64,000 bases of DNA, taken from contig JACPOW010000011.1 of assembly GCA_016191335.1 (NCBI GenBank), positions 23,618 to 87,617 on the forward strand, read 5' to 3'. Shown one piece after another: positions 35,823 to 45,073 of this stretch. The translations under genes were made by a program, and so were the position numbers. The notes under the pieces were generated by a model. That model had not been told where the DNA came from. It searched no databases and saw only the letters and a program-made list of their open reading frames with translations. Position 1 is the stretch's first letter. Every line of letters starts with the position of its first letter. Source of the stretch: Elusimicrobiota bacterium (GTDB taxonomy: Bacteria > Elusimicrobiota > Elusimicrobia > UBA1565 > UBA9628).

Positions 35823-37184
35823 ATGCGAAAACTCAAGATATTGGTCGTCGAGGACGATCCTCTCGCGCGCAAGCTCGTCGAGGAGCAGCTGCGCGACCAC
35901 GAGGTGGACTTCGCCGCGGACCTGCCGTCCGGCCGGAAGAAGATCGGCGCTCGCCGCCACGACATCTGCTTCATCGATCTCAAGCTCAATAACAAGGCGG
36001 ACGACAAGTCCGGTCTGGAATTGGTCCCCCTGGCGGCCAATGCGGGGGCTTACTGCGTGGTCATGTCCGGCCATGACTCCGAGGCGGTCGTAGAGCGCGC
36101 CTATGAGCTGGGCTGCGACGACTTCTACGCCAAGGGCAACGAGGAGGAGAATGTGAGCGCGGTCGTCGCGCGCTTCTTGCGCAAGTGCCCCGAGGACGGC
36201 GAGGACCGTTTGTTTCAGGACCTGTTCATCACCGAGGACGCGGGCACCCGCGTCAGCGTCATCGAGGCGCTCAAGTACGCGGCCTCGGACCTGCCGGTCA
36301 TCATCCTGGGCCCCTCCGGAACCGGCAAGACGAGCCTGGCCGAGGTCATCCACGGCCGCTCCGGGAAGCGGGGACAGTTCGTCGCCATGAACTGCGCGGA
36401 TTACGCGACGGAGGACCTCCTTGAAGTCGAGTTGTTCGGCTACCGCAAGGGCGCCTTCACCGGCGCCGGGGATGGACGCAAGGGGAAGCTCCTCCTGGCG
36501 GACGGCGGGACGCTGTTCCTCGATGAGATCGGTTCCATGAGTCTCAACATGCAGGGCCGGCTCCTCAAGGCCATCGAAGAGAAGTCCTTCCATCCGGTCG
36601 GCTCGGACAGCGCCGTGAAGTCTCGCTTCCGCATCGTCAGCGCGACTTTGGAAAACCTCCAGAACCTCGTCAAGAAGGGACGACTGCGCTTCGACTTCCT
36701 CCAGCGCATCCAAGGCCTGACCGTCGAGTTGAAGCCCTTGGCCCGGCGCAAGGACGACATCCTCCCGCTCATCGCCTTCTTCACGCGCGGAGGGCGGCGG
36801 CTCGCCTTCTCGCAGGACGCCAAGCTGCTCCTCTTGAGCCACGGCTGGCCTGGAAACGTGCGCGAACTCAAGAAGTTCGTGGACTTGGCGGTTTCAGGGG
36901 ACCCCGGGCGCGTCACCGCGGACATGGCAGAGCGGTTCCTGGCGATGGCCCGGGCGGGCGCGGCATCCGACGACTTCCTGACCGAGCAGCAATACCGCGC
37001 AGTCCTCGAGGGCGGCCTCTACGCCGCGGTCAGGCGGTTCGAGGACGAGGCGATCCAGCGCAGCCTCGCGGACAACGGCGGCCGCAAGAACAAGGTCATG
37101 ACCGACCTGAAGATCGACACGGGATTGCTTTATAAGTCTCTTAAGAGAACCGGCAAGCACGGAGGCAAGAACGATGACGATTGA
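35823..37184 (+). CDS. Sigma54-dependent response regulator (receiver plus AAA+)
   Basis: LVVEDDPLARKLV; GPSGTGKTSLAEVIH; ELFGYRKGAFTGAGDGRKGKLLLADGGTLFLDEIG. Confidence 0.92.
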   Translation: MRKLKILVVEDDPLARKLVEEQLRDHEVDFAADLPSGRKKIGARRHDICFIDLKLNNKADDKSGLELVPLAANAGAYCVVMSGHDSEAVVERAYELGCDDFYAKGNEEENVSAVVARFLRKCPEDGEDRLFQDLFITEDAGTRVSVIEALKYAASDLPVIILGPSGTGKTSLAEVIHGRSGKRGQFVAMNCADYATEDLLEVELFGYRKGAFTGAGDGRKGKLLLADGGTLFLDEIGSMSLNMQGRLLKAIEEKSFHPVGSDSAVKSRFRIVSATLENLQNLVKKGRLRFDFLQRIQGLTVELKPLARRKDDILPLIAFFTRGGRRLAFSQDAKLLLLSHGWPGNVRELKKFVDLAVSGDPGRVTADMAERFLAMARAGAASDDFLTEQQYRAVLEGGLYAAVRRFEDEAIQRSLADNGGRKNKVMTDLKIDTGLLYKSLKRTGKHGGKNDDD

Positions 37185-37383
37185 TCCGTCGATCGAACTA
37201 GCGGACTTGCGCCACGACGTCAACGCCAAGTGCGGGAACCTCAAAACGGCCGCGGCACAGCTACGCGGAGAGTCCACCGAAAGGGAGTTTGAGCTGGCGC
37301 GGCTCATGGAGGAGCAGGCGCGCGTTCTCGCGGATCGCGTCGCGACCTACGCCGCGGCGATGCGCGGCGGCCGCCGAAAATGA
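37174..37383 (+). CDS. 69-aa HisKA/HPt-like mini-protein
   Basis: LADLRHDVNAKCGNLKTAAAQLR resembles an H-box helix; no ATPase domain; overlaps neighbouring genes. Confidence 0.5.
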   Translation: MTIDPSIELADLRHDVNAKCGNLKTAAAQLRGESTEREFELARLMEEQARVLADRVATYAAAMRGGRRK

Positions 37384-38435
37384 CGTTCCGGACCGGGACG
37401 TCCAGCCGAACCAGCGTCCAGGTCGGCATCAAGCTTGCCCGCCTTCTTGAGCTTCCCGAAGAGGAATTCGCCGGCCGCGTCCGCGAGCTGGAAGGCGACG
37501 TCCTCTTCCGGCGGCTCATTCATGCCAAGGTGATCTCGGTCCAACCCTACGCCGGCGCGGGTTTCATGGCGCAACGGTTCGGGGGGTGGGGGCTTCGGAC
37601 CGCCAGCGACGGCATCCCGGCCGCGCTCGATGGGCAAGGAGACCTGGCCCAACTCCTCCAGAAGGTCGGCGAGAAACTGTTCCAGGAGTGCTTCCTGAGC
37701 GACGAGGGTTATTCGGACGAGGAACGGGCGCGCCTGTGCCGGATCTCTAAAGACGAGGCCGGGCGGCTGCGCGAGTTGGTCAACAGCCTCTACGTCCAAG
37801 CCGAGTTCGACGGAGCCGCGTCGTCCGCCGCGCCCACGAAGACTTACAGCGCGGTTGCGGGGATCACGGTGGAGAAGGGGAAACCGGGCCTTGCCTTCTT
37901 CAATCGTCAGATTTGGAAAGGACGCTACCAAGTCGATGAGGACAAGAGCCGACGGATGCTCGAATCGCTCCCAGCGGCGGAAGCGCGTCGGCTGGAGGGG
38001 TTCCTTCGGGATATTGGGCTTCTTGACCGCCGCAAGAGCACGCTCTACCGCGTCCTCGAAGCTCTGATCGAGGCCCAGGCCCCGTTCTTTGTAAGCAGCG
38101 AGCCAGGCAAACGCCGCGCCATGACCCAGCGTGAGCTCTCGGACAAGCTCGACATCACGCCGAGCGTCCTCAACCGGCTGATCTCCAACAAGTCGGTCCA
38201 GCTTCCTTGGGGGCTGGAGGCCCCGATGAAGACCCTCTTGCCCAGCCGGAAGTCCTTGATCCGGGACCGCCTATACGATCTTGTCCACGCGTATCCGGAC
38301 GCGACGGACGAGAACCTATGCCGAAAGATCGACCGCCTGTACGGTGTCGAACTCTCCAGCAGATCCATCGCGCAGTATCGAGTCGAGTTGGGCATTGGCG
38401 GTCTTCGCAAGCGGCGGAAGATGACGAGGGGGTAG
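37380..38435 (+). CDS. Divergent sigma54 (RpoN)-like protein
   Basis: RAMTQRELSDKLDITPSVLNRLISNKSVQLPWGLEAPMKTLLPS resembles the RpoN DNA-binding region; C-terminal YGVELSSRSIAQYRVELGI resembles a degenerate RpoN box. Confidence 0.6.
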   Translation: MTFRTGTSSRTSVQVGIKLARLLELPEEEFAGRVRELEGDVLFRRLIHAKVISVQPYAGAGFMAQRFGGWGLRTASDGIPAALDGQGDLAQLLQKVGEKLFQECFLSDEGYSDEERARLCRISKDEAGRLRELVNSLYVQAEFDGAASSAAPTKTYSAVAGITVEKGKPGLAFFNRQIWKGRYQVDEDKSRRMLESLPAAEARRLEGFLRDIGLLDRRKSTLYRVLEALIEAQAPFFVSSEPGKRRAMTQRELSDKLDITPSVLNRLISNKSVQLPWGLEAPMKTLLPSRKSLIRDRLYDLVHAYPDATDENLCRKIDRLYGVELSSRSIAQYRVELGIGGLRKRRKMTRG

Positions 38436-38438
38436 TCT

Positions 38439-39662
38439 ATGCAGATGCGTCTAAGGCTGCCGTTCACTATCAGCCTCGCTGTGTGGGGAATGCTTGGTGT
38501 CGGCCTCATGGCGAACGCGGACGAACCCTTGCCGGCGGTCGCCCAAGACAAGGGGGTCCTCCTCGACCGCCTGATTTTGGCAGGCCTGGAGGACCCGGCT
38601 CTGACCTTCGAGGGGGCGAACGTCCTATTGAACTCCGGGTTTTTCGACAAGCCGCTGCGAGACGCCGCATTCGGTCGCAAGACCTGCGATGAACTCGACC
38701 CCGCTACAACCAGCGACGATTATAGGACCGACCGGATAAAATCCGCCGGTGACTATGCCCGGAGGATTGCGCGCCAGGACGCTTCGCATACGACCGAACT
38801 GCCCGAGAGCGAGGACTACCCGCGTCAAGCGGCAGCGTCTTTTGCTCGACTGCTCGAAGAGATCCGCGACTCCGGGGGTTTGAACGCGATCGACGGGATT
38901 CTGTCATCACCCGGGCTTGTCTTATTCCTGCTCGATCCGGAAGAGGCGGGTTATTGCCGCCGCGTCGCGGCTGGGTCCGTGGAGGATAGGCTTTCTCAAT
39001 CGCACGAGTTAAAACGGACCGGGGTTCGCCGGTTGGAACGTCTTGAGACAAGCGAGTCGGCGACCATTACCCTCTACCTTTACCGGCCTCGGCGTTTGGT
39101 CGATTCCATTCAGAGAGCGTCTCGCGATCCGTCGCCGCCCGGCGCAGACGAACTCCGGGGACGGCTGGCCGACTACGCGGCCCGCATGACGCCGCTGGAA
39201 CGGTTCGTTCGGGCGAATGTCGGCACGCGCGATCAGCATTCATCTCCGAAAGCCAAGTCGCGCACTGAGAATGTTTTGGACGACCCTCGAAACCGCCTAC
39301 CCTCCGAGTTGAAGTACGAACTGCAGATGAATATGCCAATCGAAATGGTCGCTCTGCGCCGAGAAATTACCGGGGGTAAGCGCCGCCCCTCCTTCAGCGA
39401 GGATCAATGGCGGGCGTTGGAACTCCTCACAACTTCTTGCGCGAAGTTGAGTAAAGCCCAGGATTTCTTCGTCCTCCGGATTGTGACCGATCCCGCGACG
39501 ACGGACGGTCGCTACATATCGAGGCTTGGAGACGATCGTCTCGTCGGGGTCTCGATTCAGCTCGCCTTGCTCAACCGTGTCGCCCACCTTGACCTTAAGA
39601 AGTCGCGCCCGCAACGCCGCGAGCTGGATTTTCTTTGCTCCGCGGTCGCCGCGGTAAAATAG
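38439..39662 (+). CDS. Secreted protein of unknown function (407 aa)
   Basis: Signal-like LRLPFTISLAVWGMLGVGLMANA; open frame immediately after the RpoN-like gene. Confidence 0.65.
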   Translation: MQMRLRLPFTISLAVWGMLGVGLMANADEPLPAVAQDKGVLLDRLILAGLEDPALTFEGANVLLNSGFFDKPLRDAAFGRKTCDELDPATTSDDYRTDRIKSAGDYARRIARQDASHTTELPESEDYPRQAAASFARLLEEIRDSGGLNAIDGILSSPGLVLFLLDPEEAGYCRRVAAGSVEDRLSQSHELKRTGVRRLERLETSESATITLYLYRPRRLVDSIQRASRDPSPPGADELRGRLADYAARMTPLERFVRANVGTRDQHSSPKAKSRTENVLDDPRNRLPSELKYELQMNMPIEMVALRREITGGKRRPSFSEDQWRALELLTTSCAKLSKAQDFFVLRIVTDPATTDGRYISRLGDDRLVGVSIQLALLNRVAHLDLKKSRPQRRELDFLCSAVAAVK

Positions 39663-39911
39663 ACGGCAACCTCCGCAATCGCGTCAGACGCTCGTTTAAA
39701 CGCCTAGCCGATGGCCGGGACGATTTTAGTCTCTATTGTTGTGACCATTGCGGGCTTGTTTGCACAGAACGCCGGGGCGCCGCTATCGCCCATGGGCACT
39801 CTAAACGGGACTCAGCTGTCGACCGAGAACTCCGTGCCCATGTACGGAGACAGTTTCAGTACAATTCGATCCGATTGCGGCAGGCGAAGTGCTAGCGGCT
39901 CAGGAGGGTAA

Positions 39912-40103
39912 ATGGGAACAGAATTCAATCAATGCCCAAATTGCGACCACACCGTCTCAGGCGGTATTCTTAGCGGTAGCCATTTTGAAATCTTTGAATG
40001 CAAAGATTGTGAGACATGCTACTGTTGGAAATGCGGCTCAGATCGATGCCCTGATTGTGGTTCCAAGAGCAGGAAAGTTGTTGGAGAAGTGTGGAAGAAA
40101 TAG
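39912..40103 (+). CDS. 63-aa zinc-ribbon protein
   Basis: CPNC...CKDCETCYCWKCGSDRCPDCGSK; AGGAGG RBS before ATG. Confidence 0.75.
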   Translation: MGTEFNQCPNCDHTVSGGILSGSHFEIFECKDCETCYCWKCGSDRCPDCGSKSRKVVGEVWKK

Positions 40104-40125
40104 TCCGTCAACATTACTGAATAGC

Positions 40126-41127
40126 ATGGTAAGCACGATTGCATCCAAGTTTGAGAAGGCGAAAGTTGCGGCTCTGGAAGCGACATCGTTGTTCACGAAT
40201 GCTGGGGAGCCCTACCACGGGCCAGTGAATCCAGTGGGGATCATATCTTGGGATACCGTAGCTCCTGATCATCTTGCTGCCGGCTATAAGCCGTCCCAGT
40301 TCTATCTCATTGTCGCGGAGCATGTCCCGTTACACGACTTCTCCCTAATCGGGTGCGATGACGATGATGACGGCGGTTATCCCCCAGGTACCGAGACTAT
40401 CGTCAAGGCAAGAATGGACGAGAACTTTGAGTTGCAGGATTGGGATGAGTCTAAAAAGGTGCTGACAGGGCTGATGGGATATGATTGCGATGGTGGCACC
40501 ATGGAGATGCTGCGTGCTCACTTGGACGGAACGCGCAACTTTAGGGTCAGAGTCTTATACGATGCGACGAAATCCTCCGAGCAGCAGGAAGCATCTTTGC
40601 ACCGTTTCTCAGGGAAGCAGTACACCGCCATTCCACATCCTGGCAAGTTCCGATTCCCTAGCCTCAAAGCCATCGCGGGTGGCGGTGCACTCATCATCCT
40701 CTGTTTCTGGCTTTTTAGCCGTCCGGTATCGCCATCCGGTCCATCGTTCGGAACTCGACCCGGATCAAAGCGCGCCGCGACCCCGACACACCGACCAAGG
40801 CGCTCGGTCGGACGCCCAGAGGGTGCTCGGAATTCGAACTCGTCATCAATACCCACGGTCGCGAGACAGCCTGCACCTCGGGCCATGATAATTGGAAGAT
40901 GGTTATGGGGCGACGGCACAGCTTCGACATATGAGCCGAACGGGTGGGTATATGCGACAAATTGGAGCGGCCAATGGAGCATAGAGGGCAATGAGTTAAC
41001 GATTGTGTTGTACAGCGCATTTGGCAATGGAGAGCGGTTGACCTTTGAGATCAGACAACTCACGGACAATACTCTTAATCTCCGGCGATCTGGAACCAAT
41101 GCGGATCAGGTGGGAACTCGACAATGA
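40126..41127 (+). CDS. Membrane-anchored protein of unknown function
   Basis: In-frame ATG at 40126 after the zinc-ribbon stop; one TM segment AIAGGGALIILCFWLFS. Confidence 0.6.
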   Translation: MVSTIASKFEKAKVAALEATSLFTNAGEPYHGPVNPVGIISWDTVAPDHLAAGYKPSQFYLIVAEHVPLHDFSLIGCDDDDDGGYPPGTETIVKARMDENFELQDWDESKKVLTGLMGYDCDGGTMEMLRAHLDGTRNFRVRVLYDATKSSEQQEASLHRFSGKQYTAIPHPGKFRFPSLKAIAGGGALIILCFWLFSRPVSPSGPSFGTRPGSKRAATPTHRPRRSVGRPEGARNSNSSSIPTVARQPAPRAMIIGRWLWGDGTASTYEPNGWVYATNWSGQWSIEGNELTIVLYSAFGNGERLTFEIRQLTDNTLNLRRSGTNADQVGTRQ

Positions 41128-41355
41128 CGAGCATCGGATTCGCCTTCCCAAACTTTCATTGGCTACTGAAATCATTTTGGATGGGATTGGCGCACCCGAG
41201 CGAAAACAGCCTGGAGATGGCCGGATGTTTTAGTCTAAGTGAAACAGTAGAAAGTTAATCCCGCGGACGCGTCCGAAATAAACGGGAATCTGCTGCATAT
41301 TTCAAATTCCTGACCGAACGAGTTACGAATTTTCTGAAACAGGGAGGGCGTCACG

Positions 41356-42897
41356 ATGACAACGTATAAATATGAGTGGCTGCCTGGTTCCCTCTGGGAA
41401 TCACAAGAGCTGATAGAAGAACTCTCTGACTTCTATTCCGCTCACTACGGGAAGTGGAGCGCTCAGAGTCCAGTCAATCCGGGTCAATTCATCAAACTTT
41501 CGGCTGCTCGTATCCGCGAATGGCTGTCTCCTCCGAACGTCAGCATTGCGTTGGCGAAGCTGAACGGCGAGTTGGTGGGCTATGCCATTGCTGTCCAAAC
41601 TAAAGTTGAGGACTTCGGAGTGGTTTCGTGGGTTACACAGCTTGTCGTTCATGAGGAGCATCGGCACCGTGGCGTGGGGAAGGAACTGCTTTTCTCAATC
41701 TGGAGTTTCACGGACAACGCAGCCTGGGGTCTCATCACCGCGAATCCATATGCTATTCGCGCCTTGGAGAAAGCAACTCGGCGCCGATGTCTCCCCCAGC
41801 GAATTGCTAAGAACAAGCGGCGTCTTCTAAAGTTAGGCGGAGATACCGTTCCATACGTGAAGACTGCCGCGGAAGTCGAGATTGGGACTGCCGTCTCGCG
41901 AATCAATACGAAGTTTCACCTGGACCACTCCGATATAAGTCAAATGCTGGCCCAAGCAACTAGTCTGGAAGCCCCATGGATGCTTGGAAGCCTAGATGAA
42001 GGTTGGGAATGGCTAGCATTTACTTTCCGTGACCAGGGGATATTCAGCCTCACGGCGGAGGAGATAGAAGGAATGCTCAGGGCAAGCGACCAGATTACAA
42101 AACAGGCTTATTCAAGGATGTTGCTGGATGCGTCTCATCGCTGGGCCCAACACACAGATAAAGAAGCCCGATTTGTTATCGAGCATTGCTGCATTGCTCC
42201 GGGCCAGAGTGTGCTGGATCTTGGTTGTGGCACCGGGCGCCATTCTATCGCGCTTTCTTTGTCAGGCTTCGACGTTACAGGCATCGATTACCTAAATGAG
42301 TTCATCAGCAGCGCTCAGAAAAAAGCGATTGAGGCTGGTGCGGATAAGGTCCGATTTATGGAGGCCGACTGTCGGGACGTCAAACTTGAACATCCCTTCG
42401 ACTCGGTCATCTGCTTGTATGACGTTGTTGGGACATACGCCGATGATGCGGAAAATCTGAAAATTCTAAAAACGGTTAGTCGCATGCTGCGTCCAGGAGG
42501 CCGAGCGCTCATTTCCGTTATCAACTTTACTCTGACCGAACGCAAAGCAAAACACTTTTTCTCGCTTCGAGATAACCCGGATCGACTGCTTAATCTTGCG
42601 CCAAGTCGAACGATGGAGGGTACGGGGGACATTTTCAATCCTGAGTACTACATGATCGACAAGGATACGCATGTGGTCTACCGCAAGGAACAATTTGCTG
42701 CTGGCCGATCTCTTCCGGCAGAATTGATAGTACGCGATCGGCGCTACACCAAGCAACAGATTGAGCGTCATTGCACAGATGTCGGCTTGAACGTTGAGTG
42801 GTCCCGATTTGTCCGGGCGGGGCAATGGGAAATCGCTCTCGCTGAGGACAACGAGCACGCAAAGGAAATCCTGCTGCTCTGCAGTAATCCGGGCTGA
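41356..42897 (+). CDS. GNAT acetyltransferase-SAM methyltransferase fusion
   Basis: QLVVHEEHRHRGVGKELLFSIW; VLDLGCGTGRHSIALSLSGFDVTGIDYLNEFI; GGGAGGG RBS. Confidence 0.85.
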   Translation: MTTYKYEWLPGSLWESQELIEELSDFYSAHYGKWSAQSPVNPGQFIKLSAARIREWLSPPNVSIALAKLNGELVGYAIAVQTKVEDFGVVSWVTQLVVHEEHRHRGVGKELLFSIWSFTDNAAWGLITANPYAIRALEKATRRRCLPQRIAKNKRRLLKLGGDTVPYVKTAAEVEIGTAVSRINTKFHLDHSDISQMLAQATSLEAPWMLGSLDEGWEWLAFTFRDQGIFSLTAEEIEGMLRASDQITKQAYSRMLLDASHRWAQHTDKEARFVIEHCCIAPGQSVLDLGCGTGRHSIALSLSGFDVTGIDYLNEFISSAQKKAIEAGADKVRFMEADCRDVKLEHPFDSVICLYDVVGTYADDAENLKILKTVSRMLRPGGRALISVINFTLTERKAKHFFSLRDNPDRLLNLAPSRTMEGTGDIFNPEYYMIDKDTHVVYRKEQFAAGRSLPAELIVRDRRYTKQQIERHCTDVGLNVEWSRFVRAGQWEIALAEDNEHAKEILLLCSNPG

Positions 42898-42917
42898 TCG
42901 CGCGGGAGCCTTAGAAT

Positions 42918-43475
42918 ATGGACAGCAAGAACTACGGGGACCAGATTGCAATTGACGCTCAATTCATGCGAATGGCACTGGATATTGCGCGCCGAGCACT
43001 TGAGGTCGGGGAACTCCCGATTGCAGCCATTCTTGTGTTGGATGAGGATGTCCTGGCTGGTGCCCACAATCTCGTCGCTGGAGATAATGATCGATTGGCC
43101 CATTCGGAACTGCTTGTACTTCGGGCTGCTTCACCGAAGTTGAAGGCAATGAAAATTATCGACCGCAGCCGGTTAGCGCTATACTCCACACTTGAACCCT
43201 GCATGATGTGCTTTGGCGCAATCATGAATCACAATATTGGGAAAGTCTGTTATGCACTTGAATCGCCCGGGGATGGAGTGTTGCCACTTGTCCTTCAGTG
43301 GGAGAAAAAGAGCGAGCAATTGCCGTATTACAAGACTCCCGCTATTGTGCCTGGCATCCTGAGAAGTGAGAGTGCAGGCCTATTCCGGGAGTTCGTACGG
43401 AAGCATCCCAAAAGTCGGTTCGCAAAGTGGGCTCACCAGCTATCAACTGTCTTGGGGCTGGATGCGGGTTCGTGA
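42918..43475 (+). CDS. TadA/cytidine-deaminase superfamily nucleoside deaminase
   Basis: LPIAAILVLDEDVL...AHSELLVLRAA...STLEPCMMCFGAIM zinc motif. Confidence 0.85.
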   Translation: MDSKNYGDQIAIDAQFMRMALDIARRALEVGELPIAAILVLDEDVLAGAHNLVAGDNDRLAHSELLVLRAASPKLKAMKIIDRSRLALYSTLEPCMMCFGAIMNHNIGKVCYALESPGDGVLPLVLQWEKKSEQLPYYKTPAIVPGILRSESAGLFREFVRKHPKSRFAKWAHQLSTVLGLDAGS

Positions 43476-43526
43476 CCTAGGAGTTCGTCCGAGTAATCGG
43501 AGTTGGCGAACTGATCTACGGCGATA

Positions 43527-43558
43527 GATAATCACTCGCACCGGCGCGAGTGATTATC
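43527..43558. repeat. Perfect 13-bp inverted repeat GATAATCACTCGC-6-GCGAGTGATTATC
   Basis: Arms 43527-43539 and 43546-43558. Confidence 0.9.
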
Positions 43559-43693
43559 ATTGAGAATAGATCACGAGACGAACTCAACGGCGTTTGCCCC
43601 CAACAGCCTGGCGGCCATCCGGCAACGCCGGACGCCTCAAATAACCGCTGAGCCCACCGAGAACCGGACGCCAAGTGAAGGGATGGTGCCTTC

Positions 43694-44425
43694 GTGGCCC
43701 ACACGCACAATGCCGTCGCCGTCGCCCCTGTCGTTGCCGTCGATTCCAAGCAAGACGTTGAGTTCTCCCACCGCGCCGCCGCGCTCCTGATCCGCCTCAA
43801 ACCCTGCCTCGACCCCGAGAAGGTCGTCCATGAACTGCTCTCCCAGCAGCGCTTGGAGAAGCTGGCGCGCGAGTCCCGCGGCCTAAACCATTGGAGCGAG
43901 CACGCCCCGCGGTTCCTGGCGCAGGTCGTCCGCCAGGCGCGACAGGATCGCTGGCGCCGCTACCAGGAAGCCGAGGCTTTCTATAAGGCCAGACACCGCG
44001 AGATCGTGCGGTTCGCGCGGGCCATCGTCGGCGACTCGGCGGCGGCCGAGACCGTCGCTTCCGACACGTACCGGGAGCTCCTCGAGGGCGGCGCGACCAT
44101 CCCCGGTTTCTTCGCGGCGCTCGTCTGCAACGCCCGGAACTACCTGGAGGCGGAGGCCTACCGGCGCGACAAGTTCGTTCCGCAGGACGAGGCCTTCGCC
44201 CCGAGTTTCGGCAACGCCGACAAGGATGGCGACGAAGGGGAAGTCCCGTCGTTCGAACCCATGTCCCAGCGCCTCGACGACCGAGATCCGCTCGAAATCC
44301 TGATCGCCCGCGAGGAAGAAGAAGCCCGCCAGCGGCTCGTGACGGCGGCCAAAGAAGACCCGCGCTGGCGCTACGTCAAGCGGCGGGATTGGGCCGCTCC
44401 GCTGGTGGGAAATGTGCGGAATTGA
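43694..44425 (+). CDS. Sigma-factor region 2-like protein
   Basis: RHREIVRFARAIVGDSAAAETVASDTYRELLEGG..IPGFFAALVCNARNYL; GTG start. Confidence 0.45.
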   Translation: MAHTHNAVAVAPVVAVDSKQDVEFSHRAAALLIRLKPCLDPEKVVHELLSQQRLEKLARESRGLNHWSEHAPRFLAQVVRQARQDRWRRYQEAEAFYKARHREIVRFARAIVGDSAAAETVASDTYRELLEGGATIPGFFAALVCNARNYLEAEAYRRDKFVPQDEAFAPSFGNADKDGDEGEVPSFEPMSQRLDDRDPLEILIAREEEEARQRLVTAAKEDPRWRYVKRRDWAAPLVGNVRN

Positions 44426-44558
44426 TCGACTCGCCGGATAGGTAAGTGCCGGGTCGATTTGCGGGCAGTCGGGTCGCCAGTCCGAACCAAACGGGGGAGC
44501 GAGCTTCCCCACCTGCCCCGCAGGTTTGACCCCTGATATCGAAAGCGAGGAAGGAGAC

Positions 44559-44777
44559 ATGAGCATGGACGAACCCACGGAAACCGGAGCCGCCGCGCGC
44601 GGCGGGAGACCGCCGAAGACGGTGGCGATCACGGTGAATCTCCCGGTGGCGGACCACGATAACCTCGCCAAGGCGGGCATGAAAAGGATGCGCCAGACCG
44701 GCGAGGACGTGACGCGCGACCGGCTGATCTCGGAGGCGATCCAGCACTACGCCAAGAGCCTCAGCGCGGGGGAATAG
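44559..44777 (+). CDS. Small ribbon-helix-helix-like protein
   Basis: RPPKTVAITVNLPVADHDNLAKAG..RDRLISEAIQHYAKSL; AAGGAGA RBS. Confidence 0.55.
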   Translation: MSMDEPTETGAAARGGRPPKTVAITVNLPVADHDNLAKAGMKRMRQTGEDVTRDRLISEAIQHYAKSLSAGE

Positions 44778-44892
44778 CCGCCAACAGACCCGCCAACGTG
44801 TTGGCGGGGGGATGCCTCGAAGTGGTGTGCCGAAATCGGACGGTTTTTGCTGGAGAAACTGCCTGCCTCTCAATCGGCTGGCGCCGATTTCG

Positions 44893-44945
44893 CCTCCCGA
44901 CCACTCACTCCCAACCATAAGGGTTGAGATTGAGTGGTCGGGAGG
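44893..44945. repeat. Perfect 15-bp inverted repeat with nested hairpin, candidate oriT or regulatory site
   Basis: CCTCCCGACCACTCA ... TGAGTGGTCGGGAGG, with CAACC-ataag-GGTTG inside. Confidence 0.85.
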
Positions 44946-45000
44946 GTGGCAGGCAGAGAGAGCAAAAACTGAAGTGAGTGGAAGTAAGAAAAAACAGAAA

Positions 45001-45073
45001 CGGAAAACAGCAACAACAACGGCAACAGAGAACGGAAACAGCAACAACGACGGCAACAGAGAACGGAAAACAG
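45001..45073. repeat. Tandem direct repeat, ~2.3 units of 32/31 nt
   Basis: CGGAAAACAGCAACAACAACGGCAACAGAGAA / CGGAAACAGCAACAACGACGGCAACAGAGAA / CGGAAAACAG. Confidence 0.85.

Noticed and set aside
39635-39911. ORFs 39635-39895 and 39711-39911
   Set aside because: Mutually overlapping short frames in an intergenic region with no RBS or domain; not called.
45001-45073. Tandem repeats considered as a CRISPR array
   Set aside because: Units are contiguous with no spacers and only ~2.3 copies; no cas genes in the window.
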